DNA of 64,000 nt from Siniperca chuatsi (GCF_020085105.1 NC_058052.1:24418233-24482232), one strand, 5' to 3'; shown: positions 25,296-37,060, counted from the stretch's first letter. The notes: generated by a model from the sequence alone, not told the origin. Made by a program: numbers and translations.

Positions 25296-28200
25296 TCAAG
25301 AGCTCTTGTCTTCAAAGTAGGTCTGTTCGATGCGTCTGCAGAAGGACAGCAGGTTGCTGTAGCTCTTGATCCTCTCTGCCAGCTCAGTGCTGGTCAGCCT
25401 GGTGGTCAGTATGGTGAAGAGGTGACCAAACACCAACGCATCCAGTTCTGTAGGCCTACAACACACACACAGTTTGTTTGTTACTGCTGAAAACAACCAT
25501 TCATCCATCCATCCATCCATCCATTTTCTTCCGCTTATCCGGGGCCGGGTCGCGGGGCAGCAGTCTAAGCAGGGACTCCCAGACTTCCTTCGCTCCAGAC
25601 ACTTCCTCCAGCTCCTCCGGGGATCCCGAGGCGTTCCCAGGCCAGCCGAGAGACATAGTCCCTCCAGCGTGTCCTGGGTCTTCCCGGGGCCGCCTCCCGG
25701 TGGGACATGCCCAGAACACCTCCCGAGGGAGAGGCGTCCAGGAGGCATCCGGATCAGATGCCCTAGCCACCTCAGCTGGCTCCTCTCGACGTGGAGGAGC
25801 AGCGGCTCTACTCGAGCTCCCCGTGTGACTGAGCTCCTCACCCTATCTCTAAGGGAGCGCCCAGCCACTCGGCGGAGGAAGCCCATTTCGGCCGCTTGTA
25901 TCCGCGATCTTGTCCTTTCGGTCACTACCCAGAGCTCATGACCATAGGTGAGGGCAGGAGCGTGAGATTGACCGATAAATCGAGAGCTTTGTCTTTCGAC
26001 TCAGCTCCTTCTTCACCACAACGGTCCGATACAGCGCCCGCATCACTGCAGACGCTGTACCGATCCGCCTGTCAATCTCACGCTCCATCCGTCCCTCACT
26101 CGTGAACAAGACCCCGAGATACTTGAACTCCTCCACTTGAGGCAAGGACTCCCCACCTACCCGAAGAGAGCAAACCACCTTTTTCCGGTCAAGAACCATG
26201 GCCTCAGATTTGGAAGAGCTGATTCTCATCCCAGCTGCTTCACACTCGGCTGCAAACCGTCCCAGTGCATGCTGCAGGTCCTGGTTTGAAGAAGCCATCA
26301 GAACGACATCATCTGCAAACAGCAGAGATGAGATCCTGTGGTTCCCAAACCGGACACCCTCCGGCCCCTGACTGCGCCTAGAAATTCTGTCCATATAAAT
26401 TATGAACAGAACCGGTGACAAAGGGCAGCCCTGGCGGAGTCCAACATGCACCGGGAACAGGTCTGACTTACTGCCGGCAATGCAAACACAGCTCCTGCTC
26501 CGGTTATACAGGGACCGGACAGCCCTTAGCAAAGGGCCCCGACCCCATACTCCCAGAGCACTCCCCACAAAGCGCCCGGGGCACACGGTCGAATGCCTTC
26601 TCCAGATCCACAAAGCACATGTGGACTGGTTGGGCAAACTCCCATGAACCCTCGAGCACCCGATGGAGAGTATAGAGCTGGTCCAGTGTTCCACGACCGG
26701 GACGAAAACCACTCTGCTCCTCCTGAATCCGAGGTTCGACTATCGGACGAATTCTCCTCTCCAGTACCCTGGAGTAGACCTTACCGGGGAGGCTGAGAAG
26801 TGTGATCCCTCTGTGATTGGAACACACCCTCCGGTCCCCCTTCTTATACAGAGGACCACCACCCCGGTCTGCCAGTCCAGAGGCGCTGTCCCAGACCGCC
26901 ACGCGATGTTGCAGAGACGTGTCAGCCAAGACAGTCCCACAACATCCAGAGACTTAAGATACTCAGGACGGATCTCATCCACCCCTGAAGCCTTGCCACC
27001 AAGGAGCTTGCCAACAACCTCAGTGACTTCGGCCAGGGTGATGGATGAGTCCGCCTCCGGGTCCCCAGCCTCCGCTTCCTCTTCGGAAGACGTGACAGCG
27101 GGATTGAGGAGATCCTCAAAGTATTCCTTCCACCGTCCGACAACATCCCCAGTCGAGGTCAACAGCTCTCCACCCGCACCGTGCGGTGTTGGTGAAGCAC
27201 TGCTTCCCCTCCTGAGCCGTCGGACGGTTTGCCAGAATTTCTTCGAGGCCGACCGATAGTCCTCCTCCATGGCCTCTCGAACCTCTCCCAATCCTGAGTT
27301 TTTGCCTCTGTGACCGCACGGGCTGCAGCACGCTTAGCCTGCCGGTACCTGTCAGCTGCCTCGGGAGTCCCACGAGCCAACAAGGCCCGATAGGACTCCT
27401 TCTTCAGCCTGACGGCATCCCTTACTTCCACCGTCCACCACCGGGTTCGGGGATTGCCGCCGCAACAGGCACCAGAAACCTTGCGACCACAGCTACGAGC
27501 CGCCGCATCGACAATGGAGGTGGAAAACATGGTCCACTCGGACTCAATGTCCCCAGCCTCCCCGGGATCTGGGAGAAGCTCTCCTGGAGGTGTGAGTTGT
27601 AGACCCTGCTGACAGCGGGCTCCGCCAGACGCTCCCAGCAGACCCTCACGATACGCTTGGGCCTGCCAAGTCTGTCCGGCTTCCTCCCCTGCCAGCGGAT
27701 CCAACTCACCACCAGGTGGTGATCGGTTGACAGCTCCGCCCCTCTCTTCACCCGAGTGTCCAAGACACGCGGCGGAGAATCAGATGATACGACAACAAAG
27801 TCGATCATCGACCTCCCGCCTAGGTGTCCTGGTGCCACGCGCACTGATGGACACCCTTGTGCTTGAACATGGTGTTAGTTATGGACAAACTGCAACTAGC
27901 ACAGAAGTCCAACAACTGAACACCACTTGGGTTCAGATCGGGGGGGCCGTTCCTTCCGATTACCCCTCTCCAGGTGGCAATTGAACAACCATTCAATTAA
28001 AAGATTTTTACTTTCATTTTAGATATCTAGTAAGTTGATTTGGGTGGCAAGTAAAGATTAGGTCAGCAATAATATTTTGTTATTATATTATTAAGTTATT
28101 ATAAATGCACAACGTGTTGTTTTTAATCCACATGCTGGTCATTTCTTTTATTCAAAATGTACAGTTGAAACCTGTACCAGTGATGCACTATAGCATTACT

Positions 28201-29712
28201 GCTTATACTGGGAAACTTCCTGGCTTCTACCAATCATTTCATCCACTTCTTTCACTCAGCTATAAATGAGAAATGGAAACTGAGAGGTTAAAAGAAACCA
28301 TGACATTAAAATACAGTACATTACAAACATTGGCTGCAGTTTTCATAATTTGTTTGAAAGGCATTAATAAATACTGTTGTTCTAAGAATGTACAGAAAGA
28401 AGTTTCACTCTCAGGCGATTAGGAGGTCATTACAGTTTTACACCACAAGGCAGCGCTAAAGAAAAAGCTGTCAGATGCTTTCAAACACTTATTTCCTTTT
28501 TGGCTTGGACCCCTATAAGGTCAGCTACAGAGCAGAACCTGCAGGGGTTCAGCATATCGCTTAAGTACTGAAGTATACCCCCTCACTATGCCATCCTATT
28601 GCTGTTTTGTTATTCAGCTGCTATGACAGAGAAAAACAAAACACATCAGACAGATATACACACACAGACAGACGGACAGACAGATACATACTGTTTATTA
28701 AAGAAGTATGGTTGTGTCCCCAGCCTCTGGGAGAGAGCCTGGCAGCACTGACTCACATCCTCATAAACCTGAAACACATGAGAGGACAAAAAGTTTGTTG
28801 TCAATTTGTGTCAATATTTTGTGAGACTACAAAAACATAAATTGTATCTGGGATTGCATGAAAACAATTGTAAAGCTTGTAAAACACTGTACATTTATTG
28901 CCGGCGGTTGCTAACCTGCTCCAGGGTTTTCCCTCCCCAGCCGATGGCGTTCATCTTCCTGCGAACCTCCCACTGCTTCTGATAGGCGAGGATGTTACTG
29001 AGAGGCCATGAGTAAGGACTGCTGTACCTGGGGCGCGAGATCTACACAAAACACATGCATGTGATTAAGAGGCAATAAATAATCACTGCCAAATCTGTTT
29101 TTTTATTAATCTAAAGACAAGTATACACACCTCAGCAGCTGTAGCGTCATCACACCACTGGATGTACAACTGTAGAGGGGAGAGGAGACTTGAATGAGAA
29201 GATATTATCCACAAATATTGGTTCTACTAACAGTATATTGATTCAACTGTGTGTATTTTGTTACTTGGCAGTGAGTGTACGTGTTGTGTGTGTGTGTACC
29301 TCGGCAGTAAGCAGCATGTTGTTGACCAGCTCCATGTACGCTTTCATTTCAGCTCTCTGAACATCATCTAAGCCATCGCTCAGAGAATGACCCTGAGAAC
29401 CCAAAAAACACATGCAGAGAAAATTATTTTTCTTATCATCTTAAATTAATCCTATTTTTCTAACTAATAAAAAGAAAAAGAAACTACTAAGATGTCCTAA
29501 CATGAATAATATTGACAATGATAGCTTTAGGTGATAAAATGTCTTAATGTGTCTATGAGCATTAAGCAAGCAGTGATAAAAATCTATAACAACTTCGATA
29601 TCTGTGTTACACACACACCTTAGCTTTGGTGAATTGCACTATCGGCCCCAGTTCTGACACCACCTGGTTCCCTACGTGGATAAAGGGAATCTTACCTACA
29701 AAGTGACAAAAA

Positions 29713-29781
<69 letters not shown>

Positions 29782-31837
29782 CAAACCATTAGTCATTTTG
29801 GAAGGAGTAACCCCACCACCTATAACCGCAAAACCCAAAAGGCCAAGAGTCCTAGAGTCTTATCCAGTCAAAACTGCTATCTTTTCACCTGCATCTAGAC
29901 ACAATCTGGATACAAAGTAGTGGGACAGACCAGGCCACAGAGACAGAGAAGTACATGGAAGTTATATAACTGAATTTCCAACAAAAGACAAGCTGAATAG
30001 CTTACAGTTTTTGAACCAGCTAAGCCTATGAGTAATGTAGGTTACAAAGCACAGTCAATAAGTACCAAATTAACTTTAAAACAAGGATAACACCTGTTTC
30101 AACTTCTGGTTATATGCGGATACACGATACTGGATTTGAAAACATCCCAGTTGCTCTGAAGTGAAACCTAAAGTTAGTATTGTTAATTTTTCAGTGATAT
30201 GGACCACAAAACAAAGACCACATGCTGGGATTCAAACATTGTATTCATAGCATGAAAAGACAGCATGGCAAGAGTAAATTCACATCTGCAGCAGCATGTG
30301 TACTAACCGGAAGGTGACATGTATTCAGCATTTGCTCTGCAAGCCACCTGCACTGGTAGACCGCACATCCTGAGGTAGGCCTGAACAGGAGAGAAACATG
30401 GCAGTGTCAATTAGTACTGGAACAATTAAGTCATAAGAAAATCAATCAACAAAAAATTAAACCATGATAATGTTTATGATCCATTTATCTTTTAAGTCAT
30501 CTATTAACATTGACACTAAGGTCTGCACTAAATATGCTGACACACACATGCTGATATATTTTCTGAGAAGTCACACAAACTTCACCTGAACAGCGAGAGA
30601 TGAGGCGCAGTCTGACAGCAGAATCTGATCCTCTGTAAAAGCAACACCAAAGTAATGTAAACAACTACGCTGATTGCCTCTATCATGGCAATTCATATTG
30701 TTTCCCCATTTCAGACAAACACTGACTTACCCTTCAGCGGTTGGTACAAGGTTGCAGTTTCAGGCCAAGGCTCAGCAGCTGTCAGTGTCAAAAACACAGA
30801 GAGAGAGAGATTGACAATTATGAAGGTGATAAATTGGCTTATCAAACTATCATGTTGCTGGTGAGTTTAACGGTTTACATTCTTCTATTTATTTGTGCAA
30901 TACATTCACAATTAAATCAATGTTACGTTAATTAAACTTTAACTGTACGCCAACAGACACACCCCCGTAGAGGAACAGACACTATACTGTGTATTCCCAT
31001 TGTTCAGCTTAGTTTAGATGCAGGGCCATTTCAGACATTCACCGTTAATAAACCTGCTAATCGGACAAATGTTGAAAACGCAAACCCTTGAGAAGGCAGG
31101 TTAACTTCTCAGCAACAGTTCAGGAGGTTTCACATCAATGCGCTCACCGGAAGTTATATTACAACAGCGTATGGTTTTATATACAGGCAATGGGTTTACA
31201 TCATTTTTATTGCAATATAGCTTCCAGCCACAAGTGGCAGCACTGAGCAGACCAGTGCCGAGCAGCACTTCAGGTTCAGCGAGAAAGAAGTCATTCGCCA
31301 TCTTGGATCTTACGCTGATGGTTGAATTTAATATAATTTAGCCGCACTTGATTGGAGTAAGGCGTGTTTTTGTAACTCGACACAAAGCTGTCATCGACGT
31401 GGATCCTCCTGAACGGTTGCTGCTTGAATTCGCTGTCCTCCCTGAGGTTTGTGTTTTTCCACGTTATTCCGACAAACAACTTTTTTAGCATTATACGTCT
31501 AAAAAGGGTGCAACACTTGGTTAGCCATCTAGGACACATAGCCAGCGTGACAGTACTGTATGAGAGCTAGGCTAACCAAGCTAGTCACTGCTAAAGACAC
31601 AGAAAAAGGTGGACAAGGACAGCCATCGTTACAGTTATAGTTGAGCAGTCCTGCTACGTTAAACGGCGATGGACACTTTTATGTAAATAACCAACGTTAG
31701 GAAACGGCGACATGACTGTAAACGTTAGCTGATGTTAGCTGGCTAAAGTTAGCTTAATAGACAATAATAAAAGCACTGGGCAAAGTCAACACATTACCTG
31801 CCATCTGCGACACGAAAGCCTCTGCCGCAAGAGACAT
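25296..31837 (-). CDS. mtx2: metaxin 2, mitochondrial outer-membrane import factor (10 exons)
   Basis: Metaxin 2 works with metaxin 1 on the cytosolic face of the mitochondrial outer membrane in protein import and SAM/MICOS-linked assembly. Exons by eye: 31798-31837, 30731-30778, 30586-30632, 30308-30380, 29619-29695, 29300-29392, 29131-29169, 28916-29041, 28692-28768 and 25296-25455. All introns are GT-AG and phases join without a stop, giving 259 residues against about 263 in mammals. The product starts [13 protein letters not shown]. Family blocks include [20 protein letters not shown] (thioredoxin-like/GST-N fold), [19 protein letters not shown] and [20 protein letters not shown] with FCRRIEQ (GST-C). 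The start has A at -3. The frame stays open upstream to 32089, but family members begin at MSL. Intron 9 carries a Rex3 insertion. The gene marks the 3' flank of HoxD clusters. Confidence 0.96.
25492..25503. repeat. Rex3 target-site duplication, copy 1
   Basis: aacaaccattca, repeated exactly at 27984-27995. It abuts the tetranucleotide tail of the element and lies 37 bases before the mtx2 exon 10 acceptor on the minus strand. Confidence 0.85.
25504..27983 (-). mobile_element. Rex3-like (RTE clade) non-LTR retrotransposon, 5'-truncated and broken
   Basis: This 2.48-kb LINE is coded on the minus strand. Pieces run from the end of an APE-type endonuclease (about 27840-27600, with IDFVVVSSD and [10 protein letters not shown]) into reverse transcriptase ([15 protein letters not shown], then [16 protein letters not shown], about 26840-26690). 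The catalytic FADD is at 26308-26319 and the C-terminal block [13 protein letters not shown] near 25920. The 3' end is a (GGAT)n tail, typical of Rex3. The sites I remember for the standard Rex3 PCR primers occur at 26413-26433 and 26855-26874. The reading frame is broken by several frameshifts, and most of the endonuclease is missing, so this copy cannot move by itself. Exact 12-bp target duplications flank it. It lies in mtx2 intron 9 in sense orientation. Confidence 0.93.
27984..27995. repeat. Rex3 target-site duplication, copy 2
   Basis: aacaaccattca, identical to 25492-25503. Its perfect state suggests a fairly recent insertion, although the frame damage shows the copy is not pristine. 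Confidence 0.85.
29717..29780. repeat. (AG)32 microsatellite in mtx2 intron 4
   Basis: Sixty-four bases of pure AG on the plus strand. On the mtx2 transcript this is (CU)32, ending about 20 bases upstream of the exon 5 acceptor. It thus extends the polypyrimidine tract. Confidence 0.95.
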
Positions 31838-32136
31838 TGTGATGTAGCACGTTAATATCCTTATTGCTAAATAATAATTATGAGAGCTGAGGTCAATTCC
31901 ACTGCATGCAAGTTTAAGGGCAAGTGCTGTTCTGCAGTCACCGACCGGTCCGTCCGCGAAAACGTCCCGAGGAGTAAATGTAACTCCGATTTTAGTTCCG
32001 CTTTTCGCCCGAGCTGGAAACGACGACTGTCTGCTGCTATCGCTGTGTGTGGAACATGCAAGACTCTGTCGCAATATCGGTACAAACATGTAGGTGTAGT
32101 GCGGCTTTCTCTACAGTCTGTGGTGTGGCGATAATG
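31838..32136 (-). promoter_or_regulatory. mtx2: mtx2 5' leader and likely CpG-rich promoter
   Basis: The roughly 300 bases before the mtx2 start are richer in GC and CpG (ccgaccggtccgtccgcgaa, cgaaaacgtcccgagg) than the introns around them, as expected for a housekeeping promoter. I see no convincing TATA box. The transcription start is not fixed by the sequence. Confidence 0.5.
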
Positions 32137-32330
32137 TACGCGGGTGGACAAAATAACAGAAACACCACATAATGGAGTCCAATACAATGCCACCGCGAAT
32201 TTTAGCCTTAAAAGTGTCAGTACTTTTGAATCAGTTTTGACACCGTCTCAACAACTGAACATCGCAAGCTTTACAAACAGTAGTGTGTATTGCTCGTTTG
32301 TTTGCATAATTGTGTACAGGTGTCCCTTTT
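32137..32330. repeat. possible dispersed repeat fragment
   Basis: 'gggtggacaaaataacagaa' followed by 'acaccacataatggagtcca' resembles, from memory, a widespread vertebrate repeat unit with a 'tattttgtccaccc' end. No flanking duplication is visible. Confidence 0.3.
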
Positions 32331-33248
32331 ATTATCACTTCTTGACATTAATTCAATCAATGTTAATCAAATCTGATTACAACTCACATTTTCCTAATGT
32401 ATGTTAATATGTTTTCCCTAAGTGAGAAAATGTCTACGTGAGCTTTTCTTATACGTTCTTTGTTTATTTCTTTCTCTGGCTGCAATACTTGGTGCAACCA
32501 GTCGGGGGCGTTCCTGCTTCACTGCAGGACTGCAGACTGACAGGGTGGTGTGATATATAGCCTATAGCAGCCTACATGCATAACGTCCATTAAGCGCAAA
32601 CACATACATCTCGGGCATTACAAAATATGATTAAAAATGTTTACAATACAGAGAGTAGGTGCAATGCACAGTATATAATTAATGAGACAATATATGCTGT
32701 TCTGTTTGAATTATATTCAGAAGCAATAAAGCCTATTTTGCACACTGAGAATATCCATACATGCATCTTTGTCAAGTTTATTTGTACTATTCTTTTGTCC
32801 ATTTAAATTTAAATAAAAAGGCCATATTGTCAATTAGCATATGCGTATATGTTTGTTTGTTTTTTACTATTTCTGTAAACTTTTAAAAGTAGGCCAGTAT
32901 ATAGGCTACTTAACATGGGATCCGAGTAATAAATGGCAGGTCTATAGTCGTTTAGTGGTTTACTGGATTTCCCACAGCAGAGCAAAACAAGTAAAGTATC
33001 CCTCAGTTGTCTTTGGCTACTGTCTCAAATTGCAGACATGTAGACGTGTTTTCGTTTGTGACTGAATATCTGGGCTTCTGTTGGCCTGACTGGTCAGCTA
33101 TGTTGTGGATCTCCAACGTGTGATAGATATCCCATGTTGCCCATGTCAGCCCCGTTGTGCCTTTCCTGCACTCTTAACCGCGGCTCGACCGGAAGCCACC
33201 AATTAATGCCTCTCATTTCCCTTACATCCCACAAACACACACACACAA

Positions 33249-33311
<63 letters not shown>

Positions 33312-34142
33312 AGAGGATTTCTTTCACCCAAAGTAGCCCATGTCGTCCCTGCGCTGTGCGTAAGCAATGCGTAAAAAGCGCATGCAATCATAAGATCCTC
33401 CGAATGGTTAAGAAATGTTTTTAACCACATAGAGACGCGGATGTGTAATACAGGCTACAATGTACGTCTGCCATAGTCCTATATAAACTTACAAACATCT
33501 CAGGCAATATTAAAGTCTGCTCGATCACTGTCATATTTTAACATTTTACATTCCAGCGACTTGAAAAGACATCTAGGCCTAGGATACCTCGCATTTTAAA
33601 CATTTTAACGCAACAACAACTTTGTGTAGAACATTCCTCGACCAGCGGGTCCTTTACTATATCTCTGACTTGGCTTAAGACAGCAGCAAACTGTCGCTGT
33701 AATGATTAAACGTTAAGGATCACCGTTTATCCGCGGAATAATTCGGTGCACATTTTAAATCCTCCCACGGGAGAAAATAATCACGTTTTAAAAGCATCTC
33801 AAGGCTTAACGGACTAGATATTTGTCTTGGCTCACCTCAAGTGACTTGACGCTACGTTAAATTATGACTAACAAAAATTGGGTATGGTACAGAGGATCGC
33901 TTTGTTATGTTTAAAAAAAATTTACTTTCCCCACATATATTGATATATTGACAGTAAAAGTAGAATATAATTTTGTATTATTATCATTATTATTATTATT
34001 ATTGTTGTGAATTCGTCTTTCATTCATAAACCATGTTCGGAGTAATTCTACGTCACTTCCGTTGATTCTCTCTCACCATCCCTTCACCCTGCAAAGAAAA
34101 AGTAATCTGTCCGCTTAAATACGATCACAGCATACACATATG

Positions 34143-34174
<32 letters not shown>

Positions 34175-34600
34175 AATATTCGCAGTTTGAAACATTTTTA
34201 ATTTTTATCATCTAAGTATTTTATCAAAACATTTCCACATATAAAATTCTTACACAAAGAGTTTTTCTCTTTTTTTTTTCAAAGATGAACACTTACAAAA
34301 AAAGAACAGAGATGATGCTTGCTACAAAGAATAAAATATGCTTCTAAATAATACAAATAAAATTAAGTACTGGCGTAGGCTATAATAGAAATCAATAGCA
34401 TATTAAACTGGAATCAAAGAGAGAACATATTCTTTGAAAATGTAGCATTATGCTGTTTCAGATTATTTTAAACCTCTCTGTGCTGAATCAAACAACAAAC
34501 GTTTCAGAAAGTTCTGTTCGTTAAAACCCTGTAACCCTGAGAAAATAAGTTGGATTTACAGTCAGCGTACGTTGCATTAAAAACCTGTACCTCCAATTTG
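32331..34600. other. spacer between hoxd4b and mtx2
   Basis: About 2.3 kb with no homeobox, hexapeptide motif or other coding trace on either strand. A hoxd3 or hoxd1 gene would be expected here in a complete HoxD cluster. It holds the CA/AG microsatellite at 33231-33306 and a TG/AG run at 34144-34173. Confidence 0.6.
33231..33306. repeat. (CA)n-(GA)n compound microsatellite
   Basis: An interrupted AC array passes directly into an uninterrupted AG array of about 46 bases. Confidence 0.95.
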
Positions 34601-34610
34601 GCTGTTTTTA

Positions 34611-34841
34611 ATTCTGTATTTATTCCCCCTGCGTACAAATGTGTGACTTTCCCCCTAAACTATTCAAAGGTGTCTTCACTTTTTAAGAGATAAAAATGCT
34701 GCACGATATGGCTACTTATCCTACTAAATATGCATTCTTTTTGGATGCTCCTCTATGTACAAAATAAAAGCTAAAACATTATTTGTCCAACCATTCTGCA
34801 AGTCAGCCTCCGAGCAATTTGGCGTTCTTCTGTTTATTGTT
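34611..34841 (-). terminator. hoxd4b: candidate hoxd4b polyadenylation signals
   Basis: Two AATAAA hexamers on the minus strand lie at roughly 34836-34841 and 34617-34622, some 600 to 820 bases after the hoxd4b stop. That is a plausible 3' UTR length for a Hox4 gene. Which one is used cannot be told. Confidence 0.35.
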
Positions 34842-35437
34842 TTGCCCCTTTAAGCGCCAGTTTGTGGGAACAACGTGTTGGTAATGTGCATATTCATAAG
34901 TTAGGCTATTTCATCTTTTAGGTAGCTATTATAAAACCCTGTATTATGTTTACCCTGTAGAAATAAAACCCTGTTTTCTCCAAAAGACACAATCTCTCCT
35001 CGTCCACCGTAGATAGGGATAGTTTGGCAAGACTGCAACCAATAGGCACCATGCTTTTGCGCCTTTAATATCGGATGTCTAAATATGAAACATCTCCCTA
35101 ATTTCACCACAGAGATGTCAGACCATCTACAACCTTGACGTTTACCTAAATGTAAGACTCGAAGACTCATGAATGAGTTAAATATCAGACTGGAATTGGA
35201 TGCAACCTCTACACAAGAGAAATATTTAAAAACACTTCAAAGTAAACGTTAAAATATAAGGCGAAATACATTAATGAATTTATAAAGCCTTATGTAGACC
35301 TATAGATGGATAACCTATACGTTTAAAGCAGTTTAGAATTGTTTCACTGCAGTCACCCTGGACCAGTCAGTTTTGGAGAGTGAAGATGCTAACATGGCTG
35401 CCTCACACGGCCAAACTCTGCTCCTGCAGTTCTGTTT

Positions 35438-36874
35438 TCAGACAGTTATCACTGCCTTCACATTGCTGTCGTTGCTGCCGCCGCTGCTGCTGTTGTTGTT
35501 ATTGTTGTCCGTTGCTTTCTTGTTTTTGCTCCTTCCTTTGGTGTTTGGTAGCTTGTTGTCTTTCTTCCAGCGCATGCGCCGGTTCTGGAACCACACCTTC
35601 ACCTGCCTCTCGGACAGGCAGAGCGCGTGGGCCACCTCAACGCGGCGGCGGCGCGTGAGGTACCGGCTGAAGTGGAACTCCTTCTCGAGCTCCAGAACCT
35701 GCTGGCGCGTGTAGGCCGTCCGTAGCCGCTTTGGTTCCGGGCCCACGTGGTTCGGATTAACTGTAAAAAAACGAAAATAATAATAATGAACACATGAGAA
35801 AGAAAGAGAGAATTAAAGCGAGATCTTTTTTATTATTTAATTGTACAACTTTTATTTTGTTTTACTCATTTGAACTAATATTAGTATTATTATGAAAGGG
35901 TAGGCGAAATAACAATAGCCTACACACTAAATTAAGCTAAATAACATGTAATTATCCTGCAAGTCTAGCATTTTATCAAATCTTATTTTAACATTATTGC
36001 AGTTATTATAGTGTGGTATTTTTTATGTGTTAATATTCGTTTGTGGTTGACTGGGAAAAGGTCCAAGAAACGATTTTTATTTTTAACGTGCAGCTTTTTG
36101 TTCAGCCGCAGCGTTGCACACCAGAGACACACAATCACGCGTGCGTGCGTACACACACACACACAGACACAGACACACACACATACACACACGCTGTGGC
36201 AGGGCCATAAAACTTTATAGGGGTTGTAATTCTCCTTGACTCATGGGATCATAAATAACTCGACAACAAAAAACGGTGCTCACAAATGGACAAAACACTA
36301 GAAAGAAAGAAAAGAGCGAGATTGCGCCTGGCAGGCAAAACGACATAAGCATGGGAATCAGACAAAGTGAAATGATGGAGAAATAGAAGGGGGTCAGTTA
36401 AGGACAGAAAGATAAAAATCTTTAGGCTATCTCACCATGAGCGACGTGCACTTTCTTCATCCATGGATAAACAACAATAGGCGGCTTGTCTTTCCCCTGG
36501 CATGCCGTTTTCCTCTGCACCTGAGCGGGCTTTGTACAGGTCATCCAGGCCTGGCACTGCAGGTCCCCCACGGAGAACCTCTGCTTACTACCGGGTGCGT
36601 CTGTCTCTCTGTAGCCGGGGAAGGGCGCACCTTGGTGCTGCGACTGGTCCTCTCCATCCTCCTGTTGGTGCCCCTGTAAAGAGTGTTGATAGCCGGTTTG
36701 TTGTGGTGTGTATGGAGGCGGAGGGGGCTGCATGGACTGATAGCCCCCTCCATAACTACCACTGTCCTGGGGGTTGTTGTAATACCCCCCTTGGTTACTA
36801 AAATTACTGTAATCTTCTTCACATGGCGGGAACTGCGGCTCAGCATATTTACAGCTCACCACGTAGGACTCCAT
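35438..36874 (-). CDS. hoxd4b: homeobox protein Hox-D4b (2 exons)
   Basis: An Antp-class homeodomain transcription factor of paralog group 4, which helps set hindbrain and anterior trunk identity. Exon 1 is 36436-36874 and exon 2 is 35438-35760, joined by a GT-AG intron in phase 1, giving 253 residues. The N-terminus [20 protein letters not shown] is a diverged form of the Hox4 start. A proline-rich run and the PBX-binding hexapeptide YPWMKK with KVHV follow late in exon 1. Exon 2 gives [12 protein letters not shown] and the homeodomain, with [17 protein letters not shown] and the recognition helix [18 protein letters not shown], then LPNTKGRS and a poly-Asn/Ser tail. Compared with the Hox4 consensus I remember, several sites differ (I47V and K55R among them). 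Assignment to the b copy rests on mir-10d upstream and mtx2 directly downstream. Confidence 0.95.
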
Positions 36875-37060
36875 GATTGATTTATAGCGAGGCTGGTAGG
36901 AGAATACTAATTTTTCTTTCTCTCCCCTCTCTCTGTCTCTTTTCCCCCTCTGGCATCAAGCCATCCTGCGGCTGTCAAATAGACGGACGGCCGCGCGAGC
37001 CACGTGACCCTGCGGCCAGCCAATGAGAGACGGCACTTCGGATTGTTTATGTCGGACGTA
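36875..37060 (-). promoter_or_regulatory. hoxd4b: hoxd4b proximal upstream region
   Basis: Directly before the start codon lies 'tgattgatttat' (plus strand 36874-36885), which contains the PBX-HOX-type words TGATTGAT and TGATTTAT. Further up are an E-box CACGTG (37001-37006) in GC-rich DNA and a CCAAT pentamer on the plus strand (37020-37024). These are motif matches only, and binding is inferred. Confidence 0.4.

Noticed and set aside
25296-25925. A single 209-codon open frame that looks like one protein.
   Set aside because: It is an accidental fusion: the low-coordinate end is mtx2 exon 10 and the high-coordinate part is the Rex3 C-terminal region, with the Rex3 tail and an intron acceptor in between.
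31101-31301. An open frame beginning ATGGCGAATGACTTC inside mtx2 intron 1.
   Set aside because: It has no splice sites or known motif, and the mtx2 exons on either side already join correctly. It looks like part of an interspersed sequence.
35373-35714. A 113-codon plus-strand open frame rich in Leu.
   Set aside because: It is the antisense shadow of hoxd4b exon 2, with the Leu/Pro run coming from the poly-Asn/Ser codons.
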